From NCBI GenBank assembly GCA_947167215.1, contig CAMVHE010000002.1, positions 37,820 to 101,819 on the forward strand: a DNA stretch of 64,000 nt, given 5' to 3'. Position numbers and translations under genes: made by a program. Numbering within the stretch: position 1 is the stretch's first letter; the number at the start of each line of letters is the position of its first letter. The notes under the pieces were generated by a model. That model saw only the letters and a list, made by a program, of their open reading frames with translations. It was not told the origin of the DNA and searched no databases. Shown piece by piece: positions 54,227 through 61,342 of the stretch. The DNA comes from an uncultured Clostridia bacterium. Lineage in GTDB: Bacteria; Bacillota; Clostridia; Christensenellales; Aristaeellaceae.

Positions 54227-54265
54227 CTGAAATGGTTGCTTGAATGAATCCAACAATCATTTCAG
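54227..54265 (-). promoter_or_regulatory. Hairpin between the two recoded genes
   Basis: CTGAAATG/CATTTCAG with inner GTTG/CAAC, just after the stop of the winged-helix gene. No U-tract; possibly an RNA processing or operator element. Confidence 0.5.
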
Positions 54266-54269
54266 GTAA

Positions 54270-54614
54270 TTAACCTGAATCTGTTTCAGGTTTTACACTA
54301 TTTAATATAGCATCAAAATTTACTGTGATGCTATGATAGGGAATATGGCTTAACCAACCGCGCTCAATAAGACTATTTCTTGCAGAAATATATGACCTTT
54401 CGCATAATCCCGTTCTATTTAAAATCCACTATTGACTAACACCAAAATCAGGCTTTGTGCCAATCAATACAATCATAATCCTTAATTGTGCGGACGCATT
54501 GCCGAGTTCTCTAAATATAATATCCATTAACTATTGAGATAATGCATAATACTAAATTCCAATCTATTTACTTCCATTGTGTTTAAGTATTGGTGCTTTT
54601 AATAATGAATTCAT
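54270..54614 (-). CDS. TAG-recoded winged-helix protein
   Basis: A 114-codon frame from ATG 54614 to TAA 54270-54272. In-frame TAG at codons 17, 21, 28 and 62 and no other internal stop. With Gln: ...SAQLRIMIVLIGTKPDFGVSQ(Q)WILNRTGL..., ...SYISARNSLIERGWLSH..., a helix-turn-helix followed by a wing, as in phage/plasmid replication or regulatory proteins. Two TAGs directly follow CAA codons. Ribosome site AAGGCGG six bases upstream. DNA binding is inferred from the fold pattern. Confidence 0.82.
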
Positions 54615-54703
54615 AACATACCGCCTTTTCCGTAATAACCGTTAATCCTGAAAATTATAGTATTCTTTGCTATTTAAGAGCAAAATATAAATTACATATA
54701 AAT

Positions 54704-55003
54704 TTATGCACCAATACTTTTTATTGCTGAACTGATGCCACTATATATAGCGTTGCTTAATTGGGAAGAATCAATCTATATATTTTTTGAAATATCATTA
54801 ATCACTCTGCGATATACTTCGTCTTGAATGCCTTTAATTATTAAAGATTCTTGTTGCTATAATTCTTTGTTATATGCAGATTGCATTGCATCGTTTCTTG
54901 ATAGATTCAGTAAAACGGATAAACTGTCAGATGCATAACCCGAATAAATCAAATGACGGTTATGTGCCAATGCTCCATAATACTATTTATTAATCCTATT
55001 CAC
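54704..55003 (-). CDS. TAG-recoded helical protein of unknown function
   Basis: A 99-codon frame from GTG 55003 to TAA 54704-54706, with GAGGAG about ten bases upstream. In-frame TAG at codons 7, 49 and 76, none else. The protein is polar and helical (...SLSVLLNLSRNDAMQSAYNKEL(Q)QQ..., ...IKGIQDEVYRRVINDISKN...). No family recognised. It overlaps the ribbon-helix-helix gene by 14 bases, the tight packing of a real operon. Confidence 0.78.
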
Positions 55004-55163
55004 TGCTATCAAACTCCTCTTCAAATACATCACGGTCTTTTCTTATCATTTGCCTTATAATATATGAAATAGGCAATCCTTCGTGTGAGGATTTACATGT
55101 TAAATAATTATAATCCTAATCACATAATCTAACAGTTATTCTTTTTGTTTTAGTTGTATTCAA
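54990..55163 (-). CDS. TAG-recoded ribbon-helix-helix protein
   Basis: A 57-codon frame from TTG 55163 to TAA 54990-54992. In-frame TAG at codons 16 (55118-55116) and 56 (54998-54996); the second may be the real stop, as only one codon separates it from TAA. It reads ...TKTKRITVRLCD(Q)DYNYLTCKSS..., ...GLPISYIIRQMIRKD..., a short strand plus two helices as in Arc/CopG repressors. TTG is chosen because GAAAGGA lies eight bases upstream and overlaps the ATG at 55172. Probably the element's autoregulator. Confidence 0.8.
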
Positions 55164-55329
55164 AACAATCATCCTTTCAAACAATAAATTATTTATCTGT
55201 CAATATAATATAAAAAATAGTAAAGTGTAATTGTCATAAAATGCCCGACACAATAGCAAAAAAATTATACCGTCTTTTCGAATGCAAACCACTTTTAGAA
55301 AGAGTAGAGACCACATCATACGCATAAAA

Positions 55330-55373
55330 GAGGGAGGAAAAATTATTTTCACAAAAGTCCCGCCCCCCTATTA
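55330..55373 (-). terminator. Imperfect terminator after the resolvase
   Basis: Minus strand GGGCGGGA pairs imperfectly with TCCTCCC across an A/T-rich loop, followed by TCTTTTAT. Confidence 0.35.
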
Positions 55374-55495
55374 TATATAACATAGAAAGTTTATTAAAAG
55401 AGATTACAACCTTTTATAAACACATAATGTATTATTTCCTCGTATATTTCAGAAGACAATTATTTCATCATTCTTTCAAACCCTCCATTAAAATA

Positions 55496-55518
55496 GTGGT
55501 AAGTGTTAAACTTACCAC
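55496..55518. repeat. Palindrome in the element control region
   Basis: Perfect 9-bp inverted repeat GTGGTAAGT-GTTAA-ACTTACCAC. It shares the GTAAGT/ACTTAC half with the palindrome at 56474-56490; either a hairpin or an operator. Confidence 0.6.
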
Positions 55519-55616
55519 CTTATTATAGTCAGTTGTGTTTATGACCTTCGTTAAAATTAAACATTATGAATGGAATATAGTGGGGACAATTTATACACAT
55601 ACTTTATAATACATCA

Positions 55617-56177
55617 TCATAATCCCATTTCTTGAACTCTGCGATAGAATGTATTTGGTTTTAGGTTGAGATGCTTCATTGTTTCTGTTGCAGTTTGAAG
55701 ACCTTCACGCCAACGCTTACACTCACGCTTCATAGCAGATTCATCTATTGCTAACTTGGGCTTGCCTTTATACTTACCTTGCTCTTTTGCGAGGGCAATA
55801 CCTTCTGCTTGTCTTCCTAATATGTATTCTCTTTCGAGTTCAGCCATTGCACCAAAGACAGTAAGCATAAACTTGCCTGTTGGTGTTCTTGTATCCAAAG
55901 ATTCTTTCTTGCTGATAAATTCTGCGCCTTTCCCATTTATGGTTTCTACGATAGTTAGTAAATCTTTTGTATTTCTTGCTATACGACTAATAGACTCGAC
56001 TACAATAATATCTCCTTGACGAATAAAAGAAAGCATCTCTTTTAACTGAGGTCTATCAGCATTCTTTCCACTTTGCTTATCTAAAAAGACCTTTTCAATG
56101 CCTTCATCCTCAAAAGCGCGTATTTGGCGTGCTTCGTTTTGCTCCTTGGTGCTAACCCTCGCATAACCTACCTTCAT
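55617..56177 (-). CDS. Serine recombinase (resolvase/invertase type)
   Basis: A 186-residue resolvase: catalytic Ser10 in ...VGYARVSTKEQNEARQ..., ...DIIVVESISRIARNTKDLL..., ...GKFMLTVFGAMAELEREYI..., and a C-terminal helix-turn-helix ...TETMKHLNLKPNTFYRRVQ.... Full length for the family. No in-frame TAG; ends in TGA. RBS GGAGGAGGG. A resolvase beside a tyrosine integrase may resolve dimers or invert a segment of the element. Confidence 0.93.
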   Translation of the reverse strand: MKVGYARVSTKEQNEARQIRAFEDEGIEKVFLDKQSGKNADRPQLKEMLSFIRQGDIIVVESISRIARNTKDLLTIVETINGKGAEFISKKESLDTRTPTGKFMLTVFGAMAELEREYILGRQAEGIALAKEQGKYKGKPKLAIDESAMKRECKRWREGLQTATETMKHLNLKPNTFYRRVQEMGL

Positions 56178-56207
56178 TGTTAAACCCTCCTCCGCTGTGT
56201 TGCAATA

Positions 56208-56236
56208 AGTATAATACCATTATTGAAATATGTCAA
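56208..56236 (-). promoter_or_regulatory. Promoter of the resolvase gene
   Basis: Minus strand TTGACA (56236-56231), 17-base spacer, TATACT (56213-56208). Confidence 0.85.
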
Positions 56237-56434
56237 TATCATAAATCCAACTTAAATGAAATAGTTTTTTCATATGTCAATGAAGTATAGTCAAATGACA
56301 TACTATTGATACATCTTATCTAATAGTGGTATGCGATTGGTAAGTTGAAAGATTAAAAAATTTTTATTATAATCTATTATGCACATAAGAAAAAACATCA
56401 AAGAGATAATGATTATTATCAAAACTTATCTATA

Positions 56435-56463
56435 TTGACATATACTATATACTTTATTATAAT
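56435..56463 (+). promoter_or_regulatory. Promoter of the small plus-strand gene
   Basis: TTGACA (56435-56440), 17-base spacer, TATAAT (56458-56463): full consensus, the strongest promoter in the element. Confidence 0.9.
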
Positions 56464-56473
56464 TACATACAAA

Positions 56474-56490
56474 AGTGTAAGTCTTACACT
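56474..56490 (+). promoter_or_regulatory. Operator palindrome over the transcription start
   Basis: AGTGTAAG-T-CTTACACT, a perfect 8-bp inverted repeat ten bases after the -10, where a bound repressor would block initiation. The ribbon-helix-helix protein of the element is a candidate ligand (inference). Confidence 0.65.
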
Positions 56491-56515
56491 GAATTATGAA
56501 AGGAGTATATTAATT

Positions 56516-56857
56516 ATGGCAGAATTCAAACCACTCGACCCTTATAGTGAAGAATATAAAAAGGCAACTCTCGAAATGTTAGTTAATGATGCTGTTTCAC
56601 GCAAGAATATTGAGGCACTCAAATGGCTACAAACTGAAAGTGCAAAGAAAAGCGAACGAACTCGAAATGGTGTAAAGATTGAAGTTTCACAGAATATAAA
56701 TGCCATTCGTGCAAACTATGCAAAAAAGTTTTTAGGTTATAAACCAATGAGCAAGCAATCTGCGGAAGCATTGAGAAAGCGTAAGCAAGAAAAAGCAGAA
56801 CAAGCGCGTAAAGCACTGTTTGATAGAGCATTTGAACAGTTAAAGAGCAAGAAATAA
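56516..56857 (+). CDS. Small charged helical protein of the element
   Basis: A 113-residue protein starting at ATG 56516, ten bases after AAAGGAG. It is Lys/Ala/Glu-rich and helical (...PYSEEYKKATLEMLVNDAVSRKN..., ...KKFLGYKPMSKQSAEALRKRKQE...). No family recognised. Uses CAA and CAG for Gln with no TAG, ends in TAA. It is driven by the element's best promoter and an operator, so it is likely an early or maintenance function such as a directionality factor. Confidence 0.75.
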   Translation: MAEFKPLDPYSEEYKKATLEMLVNDAVSRKNIEALKWLQTESAKKSERTRNGVKIEVSQNINAIRANYAKKFLGYKPMSKQSAEALRKRKQEKAEQARKALFDRAFEQLKSKK

Positions 56858-56894
56858 CCACTACCATATAACTAAAATATATAAGAAATTAAAA

Positions 56895-56944
56895 CATATA
56901 AGAAATGCGTCTAAATCATGCGATTTAGACGCATTTCTTATATG
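56895..56944. terminator. 22-bp perfect hairpin between convergent element genes
   Basis: Arms 56895-56916 and 56923-56944 are perfect complements with a six-base loop (an inner C-G pair is possible). One arm abuts the integrase TAG stop. On the minus strand it is followed by TTTTAATTT. Acts as bidirectional terminator. Confidence 0.85.
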
Positions 56945-57919
56945 CTACATATCGTTTCTTTTAACACTTTGTGTTCGAGATTGAGACTTTTTTAGTCTAT
57001 CAAGAGGATTATAATCTTCAAATCCTTCCTTTAAATCTTCTGCAAACATATTTACATAGTTTCTCGTCATATCGAGTGAGGTATGACCTAATAACTTTTG
57101 AAGTCTAAATACATCACCTGTATTTCTAATCCAATCTTTTGCAAAAGTATGTCTTAATGCATGAACACTGGTCTTATCTACACCACGACTTCTGTTGTAA
57201 TGGTTGATGCTATGCTTCAATGCATTAACCGTTAATTTTTCTTCACCTATATTACAGAATAGATAATCATCATCGGTTGCATCACTCCTCCACATTCGAA
57301 CATATTCTTTAAGAACAATAGATAAAGCCTTTGATAATGGAGTGATATATGCTTTATTGGTTTTTGTTTGCCTAACGGTGATTTCTTCTTTTCGATAATT
57401 TACATCACCTAATTTGATTTCTATAACTGTTCCTGCTCTATGTCCTGTTGCAAGAATCCAATTTATAATAGCCCAACTCCGCCACTCTACGAAATTAGCG
57501 TATTTTGATGGTTTGGCTATCAACTTTAACTTTTCTTCATCTGTATAGGTTTCAACGATAGTTTGTTGCTGTGTTATCTGCTTAATCTTAAATCCCTTTG
57601 TGATATATCCACGCTCGATACACCAATACACGAATACTCTAATATCTCTAACATAATGGTTAAGAGTAGTGGCTTTCATATCTTCTCTTAAATAGTGATT
57701 TTGAAAAGAGTAAAGATAACTTTGCTCTACATCATCACAATTTAAAGAAAGATGCGAATCTTCGAGATACTTAATCCATTTATTGACGCTAAACTCCATA
57801 CCTTTGACGGTTGCAGGAGATTTATTCATTGATTTTTTTTCTTCAATGAATTCTTCAAGTGCATCATTAAGAGTCAGTTTCTGCATTGATGCTCTTGTGA
57901 TTTTTCGCTTAACGCCCAT
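56945..57919 (-). CDS. int: Tyrosine recombinase (integrase) of the element
   Basis: A 324-residue phage-type integrase. SAM-like N-terminal domain (about 10-120), catalytic domain with Arg in ...ILATGHRAGTVIEIKL..., His-x-x-Arg in ...VHALRHTFAKDWI..., ...LQKLLGHTSLDMTRNYV... and the Tyr nucleophile in NYV. RBS AGGAGG before ATG 57919. It ends in TAG directly followed by a long hairpin; if TAG were read through, about 26 codons to another TAG and a few more to TAA would be added. It has no in-frame TAG, unlike the cargo genes. Confidence 0.95.
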   Translation of the reverse strand: MGVKRKITRASMQKLTLNDALEEFIEEKKSMNKSPATVKGMEFSVNKWIKYLEDSHLSLNCDDVEQSYLYSFQNHYLREDMKATTLNHYVRDIRVFVYWCIERGYITKGFKIKQITQQQTIVETYTDEEKLKLIAKPSKYANFVEWRSWAIINWILATGHRAGTVIEIKLGDVNYRKEEITVRQTKTNKAYITPLSKALSIVLKEYVRMWRSDATDDDYLFCNIGEEKLTVNALKHSINHYNRSRGVDKTSVHALRHTFAKDWIRNTGDVFRLQKLLGHTSLDMTRNYVNMFAEDLKEGFEDYNPLDRLKKSQSRTQSVKRNDM

Positions 57920-57973
57920 CTTAAAACCTCCTAATCTTATACATCTTTGGATTTTGTAGGGGTCAAATCGTCA

Positions 57974-58031
57974 AATCAAATGGACTAAATCAGGCCTTTT
58001 GATTAGGCTAAAATGTGGGCTAATCAAAATG
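57974..58031. repeat. Right arm-type repeats (TTTGATT)
   Basis: AATCAAATGG (57974-57983), CTTTTGATT (57996-58004) and TAATCAAAATG (58021-58031), matching the left-end set and the core. Likely integrase arm sites. Confidence 0.6.
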
Positions 58032-58040
58032 AAAAATGAA

Positions 58041-58084
58041 TTGAAAGAAAAAGGATAGATACCTTGATTTATATGGTATCTATC
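58041..58084 (-). terminator. Element-borne terminator for tRNA-Arg
   Basis: Minus strand perfect 10-bp stem GATAGATACC/GGTATCTATC followed by CTTTTTCTTTC, just after the tRNA CCA. The element supplies both a new tRNA 3' half and a new terminator. Confidence 0.88.
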
Positions 58085-58087
58085 ACA

Positions 58088-58164
58088 TATGGCGCACCCA
58101 ACAGGGCTCGAACCTGTGACCCTTTGATTCGAAGTCAAATACTCTATCCAACTGAGCTATGGGT
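58088..58164 (-). tRNA. tRNA-Arg (TCG), integration target
   Basis: Complete cloverleaf with encoded CCA: acceptor GCACCCA/TGGGTGC, D-arm TAGCTCAGTTGGATAGAG, anticodon stem TTTGA/TCAAA with loop CTTCGAA (anticodon TCG), T-arm ACAGG-TTCGAGC-CCTGT. The 3' part from the anticodon on is the copy carried by the integrated element. Confidence 0.96.
58118..58135 (-). repeat. Attachment core, right copy
   Basis: 18-bp sequence identical to 53563-53580, inside the intact tRNA-Arg. Confidence 0.92.
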
Positions 58165-58224
58165 GCGGATGTCTGAAAAACAGATAATCTGTTTGCAACC
58201 TGTAATTATTCTAATCAGACATCC
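58165..58224. repeat. Inverted repeat upstream of tRNA-Arg
   Basis: GGATGTCTGA at 58165-58174 is the exact complement of TCAGACATCC at 58215-58224. It immediately precedes the tRNA 5' end; role unknown. Confidence 0.5.
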
Positions 58225-58245
58225 GGGAAAAGTCAATAAGAGAAT

Positions 58246-58278
58246 CAAAGAAAAAGAAGCCTGCAGAGGCAGGCTTCT
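58246..58278 (-). terminator. Terminator of the uracil permease gene
   Basis: Minus strand stem AGAAGCCTGC/GCAGGCTTCT with a four-base loop, followed by TTTTTCTTTG. Confidence 0.92.
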
Positions 58279-58284
58279 GAAGCA

Positions 58285-59604
58285 TCAGACCTTGAAGTTT
58301 ACGGAAGTGTCGCCCTGATGGTCAACACCAAACTCATAATCATTTCCAGGCAGGAAAGCATTGAGCAGGATGCCGATGAGAGCAGCAACAGCAAGACCGG
58401 ACAGGCTGATGGTCACGGAACCGACATTAAAGACGACAGCGCCGGAGGCAGAGAAGGCAATGCCCATGGCGAGGGACATGATAAGGGCGGCAATAATGAC
58501 ATTGCGGCTCTTGGTGAAATCGACGTGATTCTCAACCACATTGCGAACGCCTACTGCGGAAATCATTCCATAGAGAATGAGGCTGACGCCGCCGATGGTA
58601 GCGGTGGGCATGCAGTGGACCAGTGCAGCAAATTTCGGGGAGAAGGAAAGAATAACAGCAATGATGGCAGCCAGACGAACCACAGAAGGATCATAGACAC
58701 CGGTCAGAGCAAGCACACCGGTATTTTCACCGTAAGTGGTATTGGCAGGAGCACCAAATGCAGCAGCTACAGAGGTTGCAATGCCATCACCCAGAAGGGA
58801 GCGATGCAGACCCGGATCAGCAATGAAATTCTTGCCGACGGTGGAAGAAATTGCACACATGTCGCCGATGTGTTCCACGATGGTTGCAAGAGAAATCGGA
58901 ACCATGGCAACCAGAGCGGAAATCAGCAGAGCACCGTCCGCTTTGCCGGCCAGAGAGAAGACCGTATCGCCGAGCTTGAAGGGGAGGCCGATCCAGGCAG
59001 CTTCTTTGACTTCCGTAAAGTCCACCTGACCAACCAGTGCTGCGACGATGTAGGAGACCAGTACGCCCATCAGGATGGGGATGATCTTGAACATGCCCTT
59101 GCCCCAGATGTTGAAGATGACTACAACAGCTACGGCAAGAATTGCGATGGGCCAGGATGCGGCACAGTTATTAACTGCACTGGACGCCAGCGTGATGCCG
59201 ATGCAGATGATGATCGGACCGGTGACGACCGGCGGGAAATACCGCATGACCTTGCTTGGGCCGAAGGCTCTGAAAAGCTGCGAAATCACGACATATACAA
59301 GACCCGCAAAGATGACGCCGAATCCGGCGTAGGGAATCCAGTTGATGTCTGCACCCTGGGCTTCCACCAGCGTACGTACAGCAGCATATCCACCCAGAAA
59401 TGCGAAAGAAGAACCCAGAAATGCGGGGATTTTCCGCTTGGTGATCAGGTGGAACAGCAGGGTTCCGAGACCTGCAAAGAGCAGGGTGGTAGAAACACTG
59501 AGACCGGTGAGCGTGGGAACCAGGACGGTGGCGCCAAACATGGCAAAGACATGCTGGAAACCGAGGATAAGTTTGTTCCCGGGGCCGATTGACTTTTGTG
59601 ACAT
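58285..59604 (-). CDS. uraA: Uracil permease, NCS2 family
   Basis: A 439-residue membrane protein with about 12-14 helices: ...LILGFQHVFAMFGATVLVP... (start of NCS2/UraA), ...GPIIICIGITLASSA..., ...ALVAMVPISLATIVEHIGDM... (substrate/proton Glu in EHIGD), and ...AAAFGAPANTTYGENTGVLALT.... UraA/PyrP imports uracil with protons. ATG 59604 follows AAAGGAACGGAATATT. No PyrR or purine riboswitch seen in the short leader. Confidence 0.94.
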   Translation of the reverse strand: MSQKSIGPGNKLILGFQHVFAMFGATVLVPTLTGLSVSTTLLFAGLGTLLFHLITKRKIPAFLGSSFAFLGGYAAVRTLVEAQGADINWIPYAGFGVIFAGLVYVVISQLFRAFGPSKVMRYFPPVVTGPIIICIGITLASSAVNNCAASWPIAILAVAVVVIFNIWGKGMFKIIPILMGVLVSYIVAALVGQVDFTEVKEAAWIGLPFKLGDTVFSLAGKADGALLISALVAMVPISLATIVEHIGDMCAISSTVGKNFIADPGLHRSLLGDGIATSVAAAFGAPANTTYGENTGVLALTGVYDPSVVRLAAIIAVILSFSPKFAALVHCMPTATIGGVSLILYGMISAVGVRNVVENHVDFTKSRNVIIAALIMSLAMGIAFSASGAVVFNVGSVTISLSGLAVAALIGILLNAFLPGNDYEFGVDHQGDTSVNFKV

Positions 59605-59675
59605 AATATTCCGTTCCTTTCCGTTTGACAGTTGTTCGGTACGGGTATGCACGTAAAAGGGCTTACCGGGGCTAA

Positions 59676-59704
59676 ATCATACTTTATCCCGAAGAAAAAT
59701 GCAA
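59676..59704 (-). promoter_or_regulatory. Promoter of the uracil permease gene
   Basis: Minus strand TTGCAT (59704-59699), 17-base spacer, TATGAT (59681-59676). Confidence 0.75.
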
Positions 59705-59903
59705 GGGGATTGTAAAAAACGTAATAATTCTGCAGAAAGGATGAAAGAAGCAAATGACGGTATCCTGACCGGAAAGGCAAAATACAAAGGAAGACAGTGC
59801 CTGGAAATTGTTCACAATTATATCGTTATTTTCTCATTCGAAATGTGTAAAGTGTATCTTTTTGGAGCATTTTTGGAGGGCAGCAGACAGGAGATCGATC
59901 TGC

Positions 59904-59938
59904 AGAAAGAAGGCCGGAAGACGCGCGCTTCCGGCCTT
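59904..59938 (-). terminator. Terminator of the GH4 gene
   Basis: Minus strand 11-bp stem AAGGCCGGAAG/CTTCCGGCCTT, then CTTTCTG. It follows the stop by seven bases. Confidence 0.85.
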
Positions 59939-59944
59939 AATGAA

Positions 59945-61342
59945 TTATTCAAACCATTTTTTCGGCAGATAGGACCTCTGATTTTCGAGCATATCGTCAA
60001 AAAGCTTCTGCCCGTCAGAGACGGGGACGCCGGACATCTGGGGATCATTCATGAAAGTGGTGAAGCCGAGACGGCGGTCACAATGCAATGCTGCCTGCAG
60101 AGTATTCTCCTGATTGTAAATATGACGGGCAACCAGGGGAAGAATATTGGACGGAAGAGCCCCGGCGAAAACAGGCTCGATGCGATTCTGGCCGAAAAGC
60201 GCATTGGTTTCAACCACGCTGCCTATGGGAAGATTGGGGATCTGTCCACGGTTGGGAATGTTCACATTGGAAACCAGATCTCCGAGCCCCAGGATTGCCT
60301 TCAGCAGAAGGTGGCCTTCTTCGCCCGAGGGTTTGAGCTTCAGTTCTTCGGCACCGCTGATGAGGTTGTCAGAACGCTTCAGGCGGTTATGGAGATCTTG
60401 AATGCGCCAGTCGACAGAAGTAAGGCTGAATTTCCATCCGCGTACTTCTTCAGGATTACGGGTATACCAGGGAGCTGTGAATTCTGCAAGGTGCCGGTCA
60501 CCGGCGGCTGCGATGGCCCCATAGCGACGGAAGAGGTCAAATTTGACGCGATGGGCACAGTTGAAATGAGAGTTCATCCAGTTGCGGTCGGGCCCCTCAT
60601 CATAGCCGGTTTCATAGTACTTGTCGGCAAATTCTGCGTACATCGGCATCAGGTCCAGGCCTTTATAGCTTGCACGGGTCAGCCAGGTGAAATGGTTAAT
60701 ACCGGTTACGGTAGTGTAGAGATCCTGCCGGGTAACACCGTCGATGCCGGCCTCGGTTTTGAGCATGGCACAGAGCAGACGTTGGGTTCCGAATACTTCA
60801 TGGCAGCAGCCAAAGGCCTTGATCTGCGGGAAAACCTCGTAAAGTGTACGAACACACAGAGACATGGGATTGGTGTAGTTGATTACCCATGCATCCGGGG
60901 AATAGGCTTTGATGGCTTCCGCGATTTCAACAAACATGGGAATGGTACGCATGGCGCGCATAAAGCCGCCGGCACCAACTGTATCTCCAACCGGCTGGTA
61001 GATGCCAAGACGCTCGGGCAGATGAACATCGGAGCGCATCTCCTCAAAAGTGGCGGGAAGAATGGAAATAACGACAAAATCAGCGCCGCTCAGGGCATCC
61101 TGCAGGGAATTGCTGACTTCATAGTGCCATCTGGAAACGGCATCCGGATGAGCGCTGATCTTATTGCCGATAATTTCATTGCGTTCTGCGGCAGAGCGGT
61201 CAATATCGTATAGCCGGACAGTACCGCACATGTCGGCATCCATGGCCAGGTCCATCATAAATCCCCAGGCCCATCCCCGGGAACCGCCCCCGATATAAGC
61301 GATATTTAATTCCTGCGCATGTTTGCGGAATGCTGTTTCCAT
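59945..61342 (-). CDS. GH4 family glycosidase (alpha-galacturonidase/alpha-galactosidase type)
   Basis: A 465-residue GH4 enzyme: NAD-binding ...NIAYIGGGSRGWAWGFM..., ...ADFVVISILPATFEEMRSD..., Asn in ...WVINYTNPMSLCVRTLY..., metal Cys and His in ...GCCHEVFGTQ... and ...TGINHFTWL.... GH4 enzymes cut glycosidic bonds by an NAD+/Mn2+ redox-elimination path. The Cys-His-Glu motif fits the MelA/LplD branch rather than 6-phospho-glucosidases. GGAGG ribosome site before ATG 61342. Monocistronic; sugar not certain. Confidence 0.88.
   Translation of the reverse strand: METAFRKHAQELNIAYIGGGSRGWAWGFMMDLAMDADMCGTVRLYDIDRSAAERNEIIGNKISAHPDAVSRWHYEVSNSLQDALSGADFVVISILPATFEEMRSDVHLPERLGIYQPVGDTVGAGGFMRAMRTIPMFVEIAEAIKAYSPDAWVINYTNPMSLCVRTLYEVFPQIKAFGCCHEVFGTQRLLCAMLKTEAGIDGVTRQDLYTTVTGINHFTWLTRASYKGLDLMPMYAEFADKYYETGYDEGPDRNWMNSHFNCAHRVKFDLFRRYGAIAAAGDRHLAEFTAPWYTRNPEEVRGWKFSLTSVDWRIQDLHNRLKRSDNLISGAEELKLKPSGEEGHLLLKAILGLGDLVSNVNIPNRGQIPNLPIGSVVETNALFGQNRIEPVFAGALPSNILPLVARHIYNQENTLQAALHCDRRLGFTTFMNDPQMSGVPVSDGQKLFDDMLENQRSYLPKKWFE

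Larger units (their letters stand above)
55173..55616. other. Noncoding control region between resolvase and recoded genes
   Basis: AT-rich. Even with TAG read as sense I find no protein-like frame. It holds two hairpins (listed separately) and a TATAAT on the minus strand at 55269-55264, perhaps the start of the recoded operon. Confidence 0.5.
53563..58135. mobile_element. Integrative element in tRNA-Arg(TCG) with TAG-recoded cargo
   Basis: Bounded by an 18-bp direct repeat (CCCTTTGATTCGAAGTCA at 53563-53580 and 58118-58135) within tRNA-Arg. The distance between copies is 4555 bp. Contents: tyrosine integrase next to the intact tRNA, a small plus-strand gene, a serine resolvase, and four minus-strand genes that are only open if TAG is sense. 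Much more AT-rich than the flanks. There are no capsid, conjugation or resistance genes, so a phage satellite or minimal integrative element is the best description. Confidence 0.9.

Noticed and set aside
55321..55560. A fifth recoded gene between the resolvase and the ribbon-helix-helix gene
   Set aside because: The candidate start after GGAGGG (near 55470) meets TAA after three codons; no other frame is long or protein-like even with TAG as sense.
53640..55600. Reading the region as noncoding or as ordinary pseudogenes
   Set aside because: All internal stops in four adjacent frames are TAG, no TAA, TGA or frameshift interrupts them, and each frame has a ribosome site and a proper end; decay does not give this pattern.
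59605..59675. Pyrimidine (PyrR) or purine riboswitch attenuator before the uracil permease
   Set aside because: The leader is about 70 nt, has only a weak imperfect hairpin and no terminator before the start codon.
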